Positions 43,265 to 52,181 of a DNA stretch of 64,000 nt are shown one piece after another (position 1 is the stretch's first letter; the number at the start of each line of letters is the position of its first letter). The notes under the pieces are model-generated. The model worked only from the letters and a program-made list of their open reading frames with translations. It was not told the origin of the DNA and searched no databases. Origin of the DNA: Bradyrhizobium huanghuaihaiense (GTDB taxonomy: Bacteria; Pseudomonadota; Alphaproteobacteria; Rhizobiales; Xanthobacteraceae); assembly GCF_007830635.1 (NCBI RefSeq), contig NZ_VLLA01000009.1, positions 210,665-274,664 on the forward strand. The letters run 5' to 3'. A program made the position numbers and the translations under genes.

Positions 43265-45694
43265 TTACGATGCGTCCTGGAACAGGCGCTTGCTGAGGAT
43301 GGCGTGCACGCCCCAATTGCCGTCGACGACTTGGGTGACGCCGAAATCGACGGCGGCTGACATCAGCGCAATCGCTTCATCCTCGCTGAGGCCCTTGGTA
43401 TTCATCAGGAAGCGCCGCATCTTGCGGAACGCATCCTTCATGGCGAGGTCGAGCGAGGACTTTGCATAGACCTCGCTCTGTCCTTGCGCGCCGAACTCCG
43501 CGAGGTAGTTGGGATGGCTGAAGCCGGTCAGCACCCAATCGGTGGCGGTTTCAATCAGAGGATACGAGAGATCGGCGAAGGGACGAGCGGCGAGATCGGC
43601 CTTCTTGTGCAGGATCACCTCGAAGGTGCCGGTCATCGAGCACTCGATCGCGGTACCGCTGAGCTCGCCGTCGCCCTGGGCGGCGTGGGGATCGCCAACC
43701 GACAGCAGCGCGCCGGGCACCGAGACCGGAAGATAGACGGCCGCGCCCTTCCCCAGCCGCCAATTGTCGAGATTGCCGCCGAAATAGGACGGCGGCACGG
43801 AATCGACGAAATCGACCTCGCGCGGCGCCACCGCGATCACGCCGAAATGCGGCCGCAAGGGAATGCGGATGCCGTCGAGCACGGCGTGCCGGCGCTTGAT
43901 CGTGCCGGGCGGGACGGGAACGCCGGGATAGTCGTAGGTCGTATGCACCACGCCAAAGGGATCGGTCTGCGGCTCCCAGCGATAGGAATAGAGCGCGCGG
44001 GCATGCGGCGCGTCCACATCGTCGAAGATCTCGTAAATGGTCACGGCCTCGCGCGGCTTGGGACCGCCGAGAAACTCGTTGTAGTGATAGCCCCACCAGG
44101 CCGCCACCGAGGAGCCGAACACGCGCCCTGCATGGTTCGGGCTGCGACTTGCGCGCGGCACGATGTCGAGGATGCGCACCTCGAGCACGTCGCCGGGCTG
44201 CGCGTCCTTCACCGCTACGGGCCCCGTGCAGATGTGCACACCAAACCCCTCGCCGGCGCCGCGGCCGAACACGCTGGCATCCATGGGTCCGGCGCCGCGG
44301 CGGTCGACGTTCTTCTTGTTCCGCGTCCAACCGAACACGCTTTCGGCGCCGGGATCGCCCGCGATCATCATCTCCGGTGCGTCGGAGGCGTGCTGGGTCA
44401 GCGTCTCGATGGTGATGGTGTCGCCCGATGCGATCTCGATTTGCGGCGGCAGCGAGCGGCTGAAATAGCCCCAATGAACGCGGCTGGCCTCGACCGGAAG
44501 ATGATGATGCCTGCGCTCCGTGGTCGCGCGCTCCTCGGCGCCGGCACGGGCGACGTTGCTGCGTGCCTCGACGCTCTGATGTGCGCGGAGCTGTGCCAGC
44601 GCCTCCTGTGGCCAGCCGCGCTGGCCGGCGACGCCATGCTGCGAGGTCGCCCGCTCCGCCTCCTGCTGGCGAAACTCGCGCGGCGGCAGGCCGAAGCGAT
44701 GACGGAAGGCGCGACTGAAATGCGCGGAGTCGCCGAAGCCATAGGCGTAGGCGATCTCCGAGATCGAGCGATGGGCCTCGGTCGGGTTGGAGAGATCGGC
44801 CCAGGCGCGCTGGAGCCGACGCTCGCGAACGTAGTGGGTAAAATTGTCGCCGACCGTTTCGAACAGCTTTTGCAAGTAGCGCTCGGAAATGCCCTCGGCT
44901 TGCGCAACACGCGCCGGCACAAGATCGGGATCGTCGAGCCGGCGCTCGATGGTCTGGCAGATCCGGTGCAGCAGCGCCGCCTGCGTCGCGCTCGACCCGG
45001 CGTCGGACGTCGACGCCGCCAGTTGATGCGCGAGCGTCAGCAGCAGGTCGACCAGCGACTGCGCGAGCGAATTCCATTCGGCATCGCTCAAGGTGTCGAG
45101 CGTGCGCGCGGTCGCGTCCATGAGGCGCGAGAACACCTCGGCGAACCCGCTGGGCGGAACGACTCGGGGCTCGCCTAGCCGCGGCTTGCCCGAGAGGCGT
45201 CTGTGCAACGCCTCCGACGTCACCGACAGCACGATGGCGCGCATGTCGCGCTGGAACACGATGCTCCAATCCCCGCTGCGCGGCAGCAGCACGAGATGGC
45301 CGACGGGAACGATGCGGTGCCCGCCGGCGCTTCTGAGCACCATGCCGTCCTCGACAGGCATCAGCGCGATGGGGAGGTCTTCGTTGGCTTGCGAGAGGGG
45401 CGCGATGCTCTGCGCGCCCGCGGCCATGCGCGTCAGCGCGACACCTGCGGCCTGGCGATGCGAGGCGGTTGCGTGCCCGTCGAAGAAGGAATGACTACCT
45501 GCGGGCTGCAGGCCGACCGCCGCCAGCACGTCCCGCCAGGCTTCGGGGCGGTCGTCTTGCGCGTAGGACTCGCTCGTGAACGGCCGGAAGCTCATCGGAT
45601 CGACCCAGATTGCGGTCGATCGAAGCAACCTCTGTGCCAGTCGAACGCCGTCATCCGTCGTAGCGACGGGCCGCAGATGGGCTTCGTTGGTCAC
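43265..45694 (-). CDS. AraC-family regulator fused to acetamidase/formamidase
   Basis: The single 809-residue frame has an N-terminal AraC sensory domain (about 30-225), an AraC HTH pair (about 245-345; ISERYLQKLFETVGDNFTHYVRERRL, ISEIAYAYGFGDSAHFSRAFRHRFG) and a linker (about 346-397). An acetamidase/formamidase domain (about 398-809) completes it, with GDPGAESVFGW, GDPHAAQGDGELSGTAIE and a late WGVHAI. The enzyme part matches the downstream paralogue almost end to end, and no start codon is present near the junction, so the fusion is real. It may regulate the operon while hydrolysing its substrate. The start is GTG 45694. Confidence 0.88.
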   Translation of the reverse strand: MTNEAHLRPVATTDDGVRLAQRLLRSTAIWVDPMSFRPFTSESYAQDDRPEAWRDVLAAVGLQPAGSHSFFDGHATASHRQAAGVALTRMAAGAQSIAPLSQANEDLPIALMPVEDGMVLRSAGGHRIVPVGHLVLLPRSGDWSIVFQRDMRAIVLSVTSEALHRRLSGKPRLGEPRVVPPSGFAEVFSRLMDATARTLDTLSDAEWNSLAQSLVDLLLTLAHQLAASTSDAGSSATQAALLHRICQTIERRLDDPDLVPARVAQAEGISERYLQKLFETVGDNFTHYVRERRLQRAWADLSNPTEAHRSISEIAYAYGFGDSAHFSRAFRHRFGLPPREFRQQEAERATSQHGVAGQRGWPQEALAQLRAHQSVEARSNVARAGAEERATTERRHHHLPVEASRVHWGYFSRSLPPQIEIASGDTITIETLTQHASDAPEMMIAGDPGAESVFGWTRNKKNVDRRGAGPMDASVFGRGAGEGFGVHICTGPVAVKDAQPGDVLEVRILDIVPRASRSPNHAGRVFGSSVAAWWGYHYNEFLGGPKPREAVTIYEIFDDVDAPHARALYSYRWEPQTDPFGVVHTTYDYPGVPVPPGTIKRRHAVLDGIRIPLRPHFGVIAVAPREVDFVDSVPPSYFGGNLDNWRLGKGAAVYLPVSVPGALLSVGDPHAAQGDGELSGTAIECSMTGTFEVILHKKADLAARPFADLSYPLIETATDWVLTGFSHPNYLAEFGAQGQSEVYAKSSLDLAMKDAFRKMRRFLMNTKGLSEDEAIALMSAAVDFGVTQVVDGNWGVHAILSKRLFQDAS

Positions 45695-45757
45695 CTGTTC
45701 ATCCAGAAAACGCGCTGTTCTTCAATGTGTTGGAGCCTGATATCAGCATGAGGTTGC

Positions 45758-45842
45758 GTAGCCCGGATGGAGCGAAGCGTAATCCGGGATTCGGGCCGCC
45801 ATTGACGCTGTCCCGGATTGCGCTTCGCTCCATCCGGGCTAC
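45758..45842. repeat. dispersed palindromic repeat, family A copy 2
   Basis: Arms GTAGCCCGGATGGAGCG and CGCTCCATCCGGGCTAC are near-identical to the copy at 22294-22379; the centres differ. It lies between the two amidase genes. Confidence 0.9.
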
Positions 45843-45857
45843 GGGACTGAACACGCA

Positions 45858-47099
45858 TCAGTCGCATCGAAACATGTTCTTGCGGATCGTGCCGTGGACG
45901 CCCCAATTGGCATCGACCACCTGGGTCACGCCGAAATCGGCGCCGACCGACATCAGCGAGATCGCCTCGTCCTCGCTGAGGCCGTGCACGGTCATGAGGA
46001 ACCGGCGGAGTTTTCTGAACGCATCGCGCATCGCACGGTCGAGGCTCGAGTGATTGGCGATCTCGGTTTGCGCGTCAGCGCCGAGCGTTGCGAGATAGTT
46101 CGGATAGGTGAAGCCGTAGAACGACCAGGCGTGATCGGTCTCAAGCATCGGATGGTCGAGACCTTCGAGGTTGGTGCCGGCCAGATCGGCCTTCTTGTGC
46201 AGGATGAATTCGAAATCGCCGGTCAGCGAGGTCTCGATCGCGGTGCCGCCGAGCTCGCTATCGCCCTGCGCGGCATGGGGATCGCCGACCGAGAAGTAGG
46301 CGCCCGGCACGGCGACCGGATAGAACATCCGCGCGCCCTTGCCGATGCGCCAGTCGTCGATATTGCCGCCGGTATAGCCCGGCGGGATCGAGCTGACGAA
46401 ATCGGCTTCCGACGGCGCAAGGCCCATGGTGCCGAAATGCAATCGTGCCGGCACCTTGACGCTGGAGAGGATGTTCTCGCGCTTCCTGATGGTGGCGTGA
46501 TCGACGCGGACACCGGGATAGTCGATGGTCGGATGCACGATGCCGTCGGGGTCGGTCTGCGGCGTCCAGACATAGTTGTAGACCGCCTTCGCATAGGGCT
46601 CGCCTGACGTGTCGAGCTCGAAGATGGTGACGACCTCGCGCGGCTTCGGCTCCTCGATCAGGTCGTGATAGTGAAAGCCCCAGTTGGCGGCGACATTGGA
46701 GCCGAAGCAGCGGCCGGCATGGCAGGCGCTGCAGCTCGGCCGCGGCCGGATATCTAGGATGCGCACTTCGAGAATATCGCCGGGCTCGGCGCCTTCGATC
46801 GCCACGGGGCCGGTGAGAAGGTGCACGCCGATCCCCTCGCCTGCGCCGCGGATGAAGGGGCCTTCGACCGGGCCCGAGCCGCGGCGCGCTACGGCCTTGT
46901 GCTCGCGCGTCCACTGGAACACGCTCTCGGCGCCGGGATCGCCCTGGATCATACGTTCATAGTCGTCGTTGGCATGATGCGTCAGCGTCTCGATGGTGGC
47001 GCGATCCCCGGAGCGCAGCGTCAGGGCTGGGGTGACCTTCTTGGAGAAATAGCCCCAGTGGACGGTTTTCGGCGAAACCGGCAGCGTGACATGCTTCAT
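45858..47099 (-). CDS. acetamidase/formamidase family protein
   Basis: This 413-residue FmdA/AmdA-family hydrolase would release ammonia and a carboxylate from a short amide. It shows VHWGYFSKKV near the start, GDPGAESVFQW, GDPHAAQGDSELGGTAIET and DANWGVHGTI near the end. It is a close relative of the enzyme half of the AraC fusion, so the locus holds two copies. ATG 47099 is the start. An ABC gene stop lies 43 nt upstream. Confidence 0.93.
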   Translation of the reverse strand: MKHVTLPVSPKTVHWGYFSKKVTPALTLRSGDRATIETLTHHANDDYERMIQGDPGAESVFQWTREHKAVARRGSGPVEGPFIRGAGEGIGVHLLTGPVAIEGAEPGDILEVRILDIRPRPSCSACHAGRCFGSNVAANWGFHYHDLIEEPKPREVVTIFELDTSGEPYAKAVYNYVWTPQTDPDGIVHPTIDYPGVRVDHATIRKRENILSSVKVPARLHFGTMGLAPSEADFVSSIPPGYTGGNIDDWRIGKGARMFYPVAVPGAYFSVGDPHAAQGDSELGGTAIETSLTGDFEFILHKKADLAGTNLEGLDHPMLETDHAWSFYGFTYPNYLATLGADAQTEIANHSSLDRAMRDAFRKLRRFLMTVHGLSEDEAISLMSVGADFGVTQVVDANWGVHGTIRKNMFRCD

Positions 47100-47142
47100 G
47101 AGATGGCCTCTTCGGGAGTCTTGAACCTTGTGGATGCGCCGC

Positions 47143-48765
47143 TCATCGCACCGCCTCCGGAGTCTTGTCGGCTTCCATCACGCTGAGGAAACGCGCCGTC
47201 AGCGCATTGCGCGGGCTCGAGAGCACCTCGTGCGCCGGCCCCTCCTCGATGATCGCGCCACCGCTCAGGAAAGCGACGCGGTCGGCGACCTCGTCGGCGA
47301 AGCGGATCTGGTGGGTCGAGATGATCATGGTGAGCCCGTCGTCGATGGCGAGACGCCGGATCACCTCCAGCACCTCGTTGACGAGTTCAGGATCGAGCGC
47401 CGAGGTCGGCTCGTCCAGCAGCAGCACGCTCGGGTTCGGCGCAAGCGCGCGGGCGATGGCGACGCGCTGCTGCTGGCCGCCGGAGAGGTGCCGCGGCAGC
47501 GCATCGGCACGATGCGAGAGGCCAACGCGGTCGAGCAGCTCGCCGGCGCGGCGGTCGGCGTCGATGCGGGTCATGCCGTGGACCCAGCGCAAGGGACCGG
47601 CGATGTTCTCCTTCGCCGAGAGATGGGCGAACAGATTGAACTGCTGGAACACCATGCCGACGCCGACGCTGGCGCGTTCGTTGGCGATGGCGCGCGGCGA
47701 CAGCGGCTTGCCGTCCTCGCCAAAGCCGAGGCGCCGGCCGCCGACGCGCACGGTGCCAGCATCCCAGTTTTCGAGATGGTTAATGCAGCGGAGCAGCGTG
47801 CTCTTGCCCGAGCCACTCGGACCGAGCAGCGCCACCACCTCGCCCACACGGACCGTGAGGTCGAGGCCGTCGAGCACCTTCTGCGGACCGTAGCTCTTGG
47901 TGAGATCCTTCACCTCGACCGCGATGTTGTTGCGCGCGATCGTCGCGGCGCGGCGGGCGCGTTCCTCGCGGGTCAGGGCCAGCGGCGGCGTATCCGCGAG
48001 CTCTGCTTGCGCGGGCTCGGGATCGATCGCGGTGGCATCGGCTGGCTCCAGCCTGGCGACGAGGTCGACACGGCGCCAGGGCAGATAATCGGCGAGCTTG
48101 CGCTCACGCCCTTTCGCGCGGTCGAGATCGAGCAGCCATTCGACGAACAGCTGAATGCCGCTGATGGTCGCGGTCAGCACGAGGTAGAGCAGGCCCGAAG
48201 CGAAGAAGATCGAGAAGAAGTCGAATGTGGAGGACGCCAGCTGGGTCGAGCGCAGCGTCAGCTCCTGGACCGCGACGACGGAGGCGAGCGAGGAATTTTT
48301 CAGTGCACTCACCGCCTCGTTGCCGAAGGCCGGGATCATGGTGCGGATCGCCTGCGGCGCGATCACCCGCCACATCAGGATCCGGGGCGTCATGCCGAGC
48401 GCCTGCCCCGCCGTCACCTGCCCGCGGTCGACGCCGAGCACGCCCGCGCGCAGCATCTCCGCGATGAACGGTGCCTCGTTGCAGGCAAGCGCAAGACCGG
48501 CGGCCAGCACCGCCGGCAGCTTGATGCCGATATGCGGCAGCGCGTCGTAGGCGAACACCATTTGCAGGATCAGCGGCGTGCCGCGGAAGATCACGGTGTA
48601 GGCCCTGGCGATCGCCGCCAGGAGCCAGAAGCGCGAGAGCTGCATGCCGGCGAGGATCAGTCCGAGGATCAATCCGCCGCCGAGCCCGAGGGCGGTCACC
48701 TCGAGGGTGAGCTCGATGCCCTCGAGCAGGTACGGCATGCTCAGGTAGTGGAGGAACAGCGACAT
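47143..48765 (-). CDS. fused amino-acid-type ABC permease and ATPase
   Basis: This 540-residue protein has an N-terminal HisM/GlnP-like permease (about 1-215; the EAA loop reads GMTPRILMWRVIAPQAIRTMIPAFGNE). A linker (about 215-290) precedes a polar amino acid ATPase (about 293-535) with Walker A GPSGSGKST, signature LSGGQQQRVAIARAL and Walker B VLLLDEPTSALD. In most bacteria these are two genes. ATG 48765 overlaps the binding protein stop (TGATG). It imports a small polar solute, probably an amide or amino acid feeding the amidases. Confidence 0.93.
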   Translation of the reverse strand: MSLFLHYLSMPYLLEGIELTLEVTALGLGGGLILGLILAGMQLSRFWLLAAIARAYTVIFRGTPLILQMVFAYDALPHIGIKLPAVLAAGLALACNEAPFIAEMLRAGVLGVDRGQVTAGQALGMTPRILMWRVIAPQAIRTMIPAFGNEAVSALKNSSLASVVAVQELTLRSTQLASSTFDFFSIFFASGLLYLVLTATISGIQLFVEWLLDLDRAKGRERKLADYLPWRRVDLVARLEPADATAIDPEPAQAELADTPPLALTREERARRAATIARNNIAVEVKDLTKSYGPQKVLDGLDLTVRVGEVVALLGPSGSGKSTLLRCINHLENWDAGTVRVGGRRLGFGEDGKPLSPRAIANERASVGVGMVFQQFNLFAHLSAKENIAGPLRWVHGMTRIDADRRAGELLDRVGLSHRADALPRHLSGGQQQRVAIARALAPNPSVLLLDEPTSALDPELVNEVLEVIRRLAIDDGLTMIISTHQIRFADEVADRVAFLSGGAIIEEGPAHEVLSSPRNALTARFLSVMEADKTPEAVR

Positions 48766-49679
48766 CAGTCGGCCGTCAGAATGTCCGGCTCCTTGAAGTT
48801 GTTCACATCGAGCCCATGCTTCTTCAGGAGCTCCATGTGCGTACCGGCCTTCTGCACCTCGATCAGCGCAGCGAGCACGGCGTCGCGGAATTTCGGCTTG
48901 TCCCTGGGAACGGCGATGCCGACCGAGTATGGGATCGTCACCGCGATCGCCTTCTCCAGCTTGTCCGGATAGGCTTTCACCGCGCTGTCGACCGTGTTGA
49001 CGTCGTTGACATAGGTGTCGGCGCGGCCGGCGAGGATCGCCTGGATGCAGTTGGCGTTGTTGTCGTAGAGCTGGATGGTCGGCTCCGCCTTGCCGGCCTT
49101 CTTGCATTCGGGGATCAGCGCCTGGATCAGGGGCACCTCGACATAGCCGGTGTTCTCGGCGGCAGCCGCGCCGCACATCGACATGTTGATGCCGTTGATG
49201 CCCTTCGGATTGCCCTTGGCGACCAGCACGCCGTCGAACACCTTCGAATAGGTGATGAAGTCGGCGGCCTTGGCGCGCTCCTTGGTGGCGTAGATGTCGG
49301 AGATGACGATGTCGGCTTGTCCCGCCGCGAGCGTGGTCAGGAGGGCTGCGAACGTCACCGGCTTGTAGGTCAGCTTGAAGCCGAGGCATTCGCCGATGGC
49401 TTCGCCGAGATCGATGTCGAAGCCGATATATTTGCTGGGATCCTTGGGATCGATGGTCTCATAGCCCGGCGTGTGCGGGTTGATGGCGTTGACGAGCGTC
49501 TTGCCCTTCCAGTCCGGATATTTCTCCTGGAGCGCGGCGCAGGCGGCGGGCGCTGCGGCCTGTGCGCTCAGCGGTGCGGCGGCGACGAGGCCGAAAGCGA
49601 TGGCTGCGCCGAGCGCGGCCTTGCGCCACGGCAATGCGCGCGACATCCCCCGCGCCTGGGGCAATACCCGTGTCTCCAT
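48765..49679 (-). CDS. ABC transporter substrate-binding protein (family 3)
   Basis: This 304-residue periplasmic protein has a signal peptide (about 1-43) and the family 3 solute-binding fold: YIGFDIDLGEAIGECLGFKLTYKP near residue 85 and ADIVISDIYATKERAKAADFITYSK. Several cysteines (about 48, 98, 170, 190 and 210) may make disulfides. ATG 49679 has GAGGGAG upstream; a TTG two codons earlier is less likely. It is the first gene of the amide operon. Confidence 0.92.
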   Translation of the reverse strand: METRVLPQARGMSRALPWRKAALGAAIAFGLVAAAPLSAQAAAPAACAALQEKYPDWKGKTLVNAINPHTPGYETIDPKDPSKYIGFDIDLGEAIGECLGFKLTYKPVTFAALLTTLAAGQADIVISDIYATKERAKAADFITYSKVFDGVLVAKGNPKGINGINMSMCGAAAAENTGYVEVPLIQALIPECKKAGKAEPTIQLYDNNANCIQAILAGRADTYVNDVNTVDSAVKAYPDKLEKAIAVTIPYSVGIAVPRDKPKFRDAVLAALIEVQKAGTHMELLKKHGLDVNNFKEPDILTAD

Positions 49680-50123
49680 CTCCAACTCCCTCGAATTGCC
49701 ATGGCATCAGCCATGTTCCAGATCTCGGGAGCGAGCCTAGGTGGGATGCGAACCGGAAAGCTTGTCCGCGGGCGTACAAAAAATTGGACGGAGGCGGCCC
49801 GCGATTTGGGCAAGCGGCTGCACAAAAACTGTTCGCTGGTCGCAACTCGACGCGGGTGCGGGATTCCGAATTCGGGAGAACCAAATGATCCTGGATGCCG
49901 CAGCGATCAGCACGATCCCGGAATCATCTGGTGAGGCTATTTGACAGAGATATGACGCCTGCTGACGGAAATGCGGCCCGGGGCGAACGGATCTGCGGCC
50001 GATATCCACAGCACTTCACAGCCTGTCCGCAGCATATCCACAGCCTCACTATGTCGGATTCGCGAGACCGCACGAGCCACTTGCTGCGCACAAACTCACA
50101 GGGCTGGCATGTCAGCCGCCGGC
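49680..50123. other. intergenic region upstream of the amide operon
   Basis: About 440 nt without a gene. It contains two ATATCCACAGC direct repeats (50002-50012 and 50034-50044) resembling DnaA boxes with one mismatch, and a weak NtrC-like half-site GCAC-N7-GTTC at 49818-49832. The operon promoter must lie at the left end. Confidence 0.5.
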
Positions 50124-50375
50124 CTAATCGAACACGGTGCGGCAAGCCTCGCTCAAGCTTGATCGGTTACGGCGCAGGCACGCGGTGATGGCGCGGACGT
50201 TGGGAATCTCGCCGGCGCAGAGCCGGTAGACGTCGGGGGTGCAGGCCCGGCGCTGTTCGGGTGTCCCCTGCTGCGCCTGAGCGGCGGAGGCAAACAGCGT
50301 CAGGAACAGCCCGACGGTCGAGGCGCGGCGCGCCCGGCTCTTCACGCCCGCAAACCGCAAGAACCTCGTCTTCAT
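50124..50375 (-). CDS. small exported cysteine-rich protein
   Basis: This 83-residue protein has a signal peptide (about 1-35, ending AQAQ). The mature part carries CTPDVYRLCAGEIPNVRAITACLRRNRSSLSEACRTVF, with four cysteines of the C-x8-C-x12-C pattern found repeated in many small rhizobial periplasmic proteins. Function unknown. ATG 50375 is chosen over a GTG two codons earlier. Confidence 0.75.
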   Translation of the reverse strand: MKTRFLRFAGVKSRARRASTVGLFLTLFASAAQAQQGTPEQRRACTPDVYRLCAGEIPNVRAITACLRRNRSSLSEACRTVFD

Positions 50376-50638
50376 GACCAAGTCTCCCGTTCTGCCCGCC
50401 CGCTCCCGGCCCGCGTTGGCCGGTCGTTGCGAAGGGGTAGGAGAAATAAATCGCCGAGAATGTGATCTCTTTCACACTGGCGGCGGGCCACGGACGCCTA
50501 GGTTCCCGCGGGGATTTTTTCAGGAATCGCTAACCAATCGGGACTCGATCGCCGGATCGTTAAAATGCGAACGATCGGCTCAATCGGGTAACAAACCGGC
50601 TTTGCGACATTGCGCCATCCGCGTTCTGCGAGGGTGTG

Positions 50639-50833
50639 ATGAGCGAAGCCGAATTCAACTTGCTGCTGGATGCCGTCCGGGACGCCATGATCAACGAAGA
50701 TTTCGCGCCTGAGCCGGAGGAGAATTTCGTGCCCCGCTCTTGGTCGTACGCCGCAACACCCAAAGCCGCCAACGACAATGAGGGCGCCTGGCCCCTGCTG
50801 CCGTTTCCGGACGGCTGGTACGCGGCCTGCTGA
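50639..50833 (+). CDS. small hypothetical protein
   Basis: This 64-residue acidic protein begins MSEAEFNLLLDAVRDAMINEDF and ends in a hydrophobic aromatic tail (WPLLPFPDGWYAAC). GAGGG lies a few nt before ATG 50639. No family recognised, but the amphipathic N-terminal helix and the codon use look genuine. Confidence 0.6.
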   Translation: MSEAEFNLLLDAVRDAMINEDFAPEPEENFVPRSWSYAATPKAANDNEGAWPLLPFPDGWYAAC

Positions 50834-50914
50834 GGCCCGCCTTGCCGTGACCTGATGCGCCGCTCTTGCAGGCGGTTCGGCATCACCGAGCGCCGGGGAC
50901 CGGCGCAGCCCCGA

Positions 50915-51136
50915 TCAAGTCTTGACGCGCTCCTCGCCGTCCTGCGGCGCCCGGTCGGGTGCAGCCGGCGGAAAGATGCTGTCATAGATTGCGCGCGCCT
51001 CGGCAATGAGGCGGGCCCGCTCCAGCTCGGATTTCGGGACAAATCGAACGACGTCGCCCACGTGCTCTCCAGCTCCAGGGTTGGGAATGCGTCCCTTCGC
51101 AGATGCGAAGTCTATGCCAGAGGGCCTGAATCGCAG
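50915..51136 (-). CDS. small hypothetical protein with an uncertain start
   Basis: An open frame on the minus strand encodes GIDFASAKGRIPNPGAGEHVG, then DVVRFVPKSELERARLIAEARAIYDSIFPP and a short acidic tail. The block RFVPKSELERARLI.EARAIYDSIFPP recurs, from memory, in small alphaproteobacterial proteins. No ATG, GTG or TTG precedes the conserved block in frame; a CTG at 51136 would give 73 residues, while the first internal GTG would remove half of the block. The start is therefore open, and loss of the usual start codon is possible. Confidence 0.5.
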   Translation of the reverse strand: MRFRPSGIDFASAKGRIPNPGAGEHVGDVVRFVPKSELERARLIAEARAIYDSIFPPAAPDRAPQDGEERVKT

Positions 51137-51238
51137 CTTTCCGCCAAGCCCCGGGCAAACCCGGTGGCGCGAAGGCGCGCGCAGCCCGGCGGAACCGCGC
51201 AGAAATCAGATTTTTGCTGGAAGATCAGAGATTTGTGA

Positions 51239-51312
51239 TGGAGGCCACGACCAGAATTGAACTGGTGTACACGGTTTTGCAGACCGTTGCGTAACCACTC
51301 CGCCACGTGGCC
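51239..51312 (-). tRNA. tRNA-Cys (anticodon GCA)
   Basis: A 74-nt cloverleaf with the CCA end encoded. The acceptor stem GGCCACG pairs with CGTGGCC, followed by discriminator T as expected for tRNA-Cys. The anticodon loop CTGCAAA gives GCA, and the T-arm is CCAG-TTCAATT-CTGG. Confidence 0.98.
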
Positions 51313-51405
51313 CCGTAAGGGCGGACCAATATAGGGGATCAATGGCTTAGGCAACCGCCTTCGTCCGACTTTGGCGGCGATCACCTCTTCCGATGTGGAC
51401 CAAGC

Positions 51406-52140
51406 TCAGGCGCGCTTGCCGCGCCGGAAGTCGCGCCGGCGGCCCTTTGCGGCGGGCTTTGGCGCCAGCTCCGGCATCTCGGCCTGGACCTCGCGGTAGC
51501 GGGTCAGCATCCGTTCGAAACTGGCATGCAGGGTCTCGGCGATGTCGGGGCGCCGCTCGAGGCTGGACAGGATCGACGCGGCCGCCTCGATGGTCGAGAG
51601 ACCGTCCTTGCGCGGCTCCTTGCGCAGCCGTCCGTAGCGCGAAGGGCGCGATGGGTTGAGGATCACGCGCTGGCATTTCAGCATCCAGGGATTGCGCCAC
51701 CACAGCGCCTTGGCCTGGCTCCAGGTGCCGTCAAGCAGCACCACGCCTTCGAGCTTGCCAAGGAGCGCGCGTTGGTTGTCCGCAACCTCCCCTTTGCGGT
51801 TCAGCGCCACGATCTCGGCCTCGGCCTCGAGATCGGCCGCGCGCGCCGAGCCGAGATAGAGCACGGCCCAGTGCGAAGCGTTCTCGATCGGCCTCCCCAG
51901 CGCCTTGGACAGGCTCGGCCAGGACAAGCCGACGCGCACCGTTGCATCGGCAAAATGCTTCGCCAGCAGCCGCGCGGTGCCGAGCGCCCTGTCCTGCTCC
52001 TGCGGATGCTGCAGGATCAGCAGCGAGAGGCGGTTTTCAATCGGCGTGACGCTGTCGCAGATGCACAGCGGCATCGGCTTCTGGCAGTGTGGGCATTCGG
52101 GGATCGGCTCGGCCGGCGCGGCGGCGGTGGGGTTCGACAT
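51406..52140 (-). CDS. DTW-domain tRNA-uridine aminocarboxypropyltransferase
   Basis: This 244-residue protein has the DTW fold. An N-terminal zinc-type cluster is formed by C16, C19, C26 and C28. The motif LLDGTWSQAK at about 136-145 supplies the D-x-T-W signature, and PSRYGRLRKEP follows. The family puts an acp group on uridine in tRNA using SAM. A basic C-terminal tail may aid RNA binding. ATG 52140 is used; the longer frame to 52176 lacks a ribosome site. Confidence 0.9.
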   Translation of the reverse strand: MSNPTAAAPAEPIPECPHCQKPMPLCICDSVTPIENRLSLLILQHPQEQDRALGTARLLAKHFADATVRVGLSWPSLSKALGRPIENASHWAVLYLGSARAADLEAEAEIVALNRKGEVADNQRALLGKLEGVVLLDGTWSQAKALWWRNPWMLKCQRVILNPSRPSRYGRLRKEPRKDGLSTIEAAASILSSLERRPDIAETLHASFERMLTRYREVQAEMPELAPKPAAKGRRRDFRRGKRA

Positions 52141-52181
52141 GGTCGCCGCTATACGCCCGAAGCGGCTCCTCAACAACCGGC

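Noticed and set aside
50002..50044. Two ATATCCACA sites as DnaA boxes of an origin
   Set aside because: Each has one mismatch, only two are present, and no origin-linked genes lie nearby.
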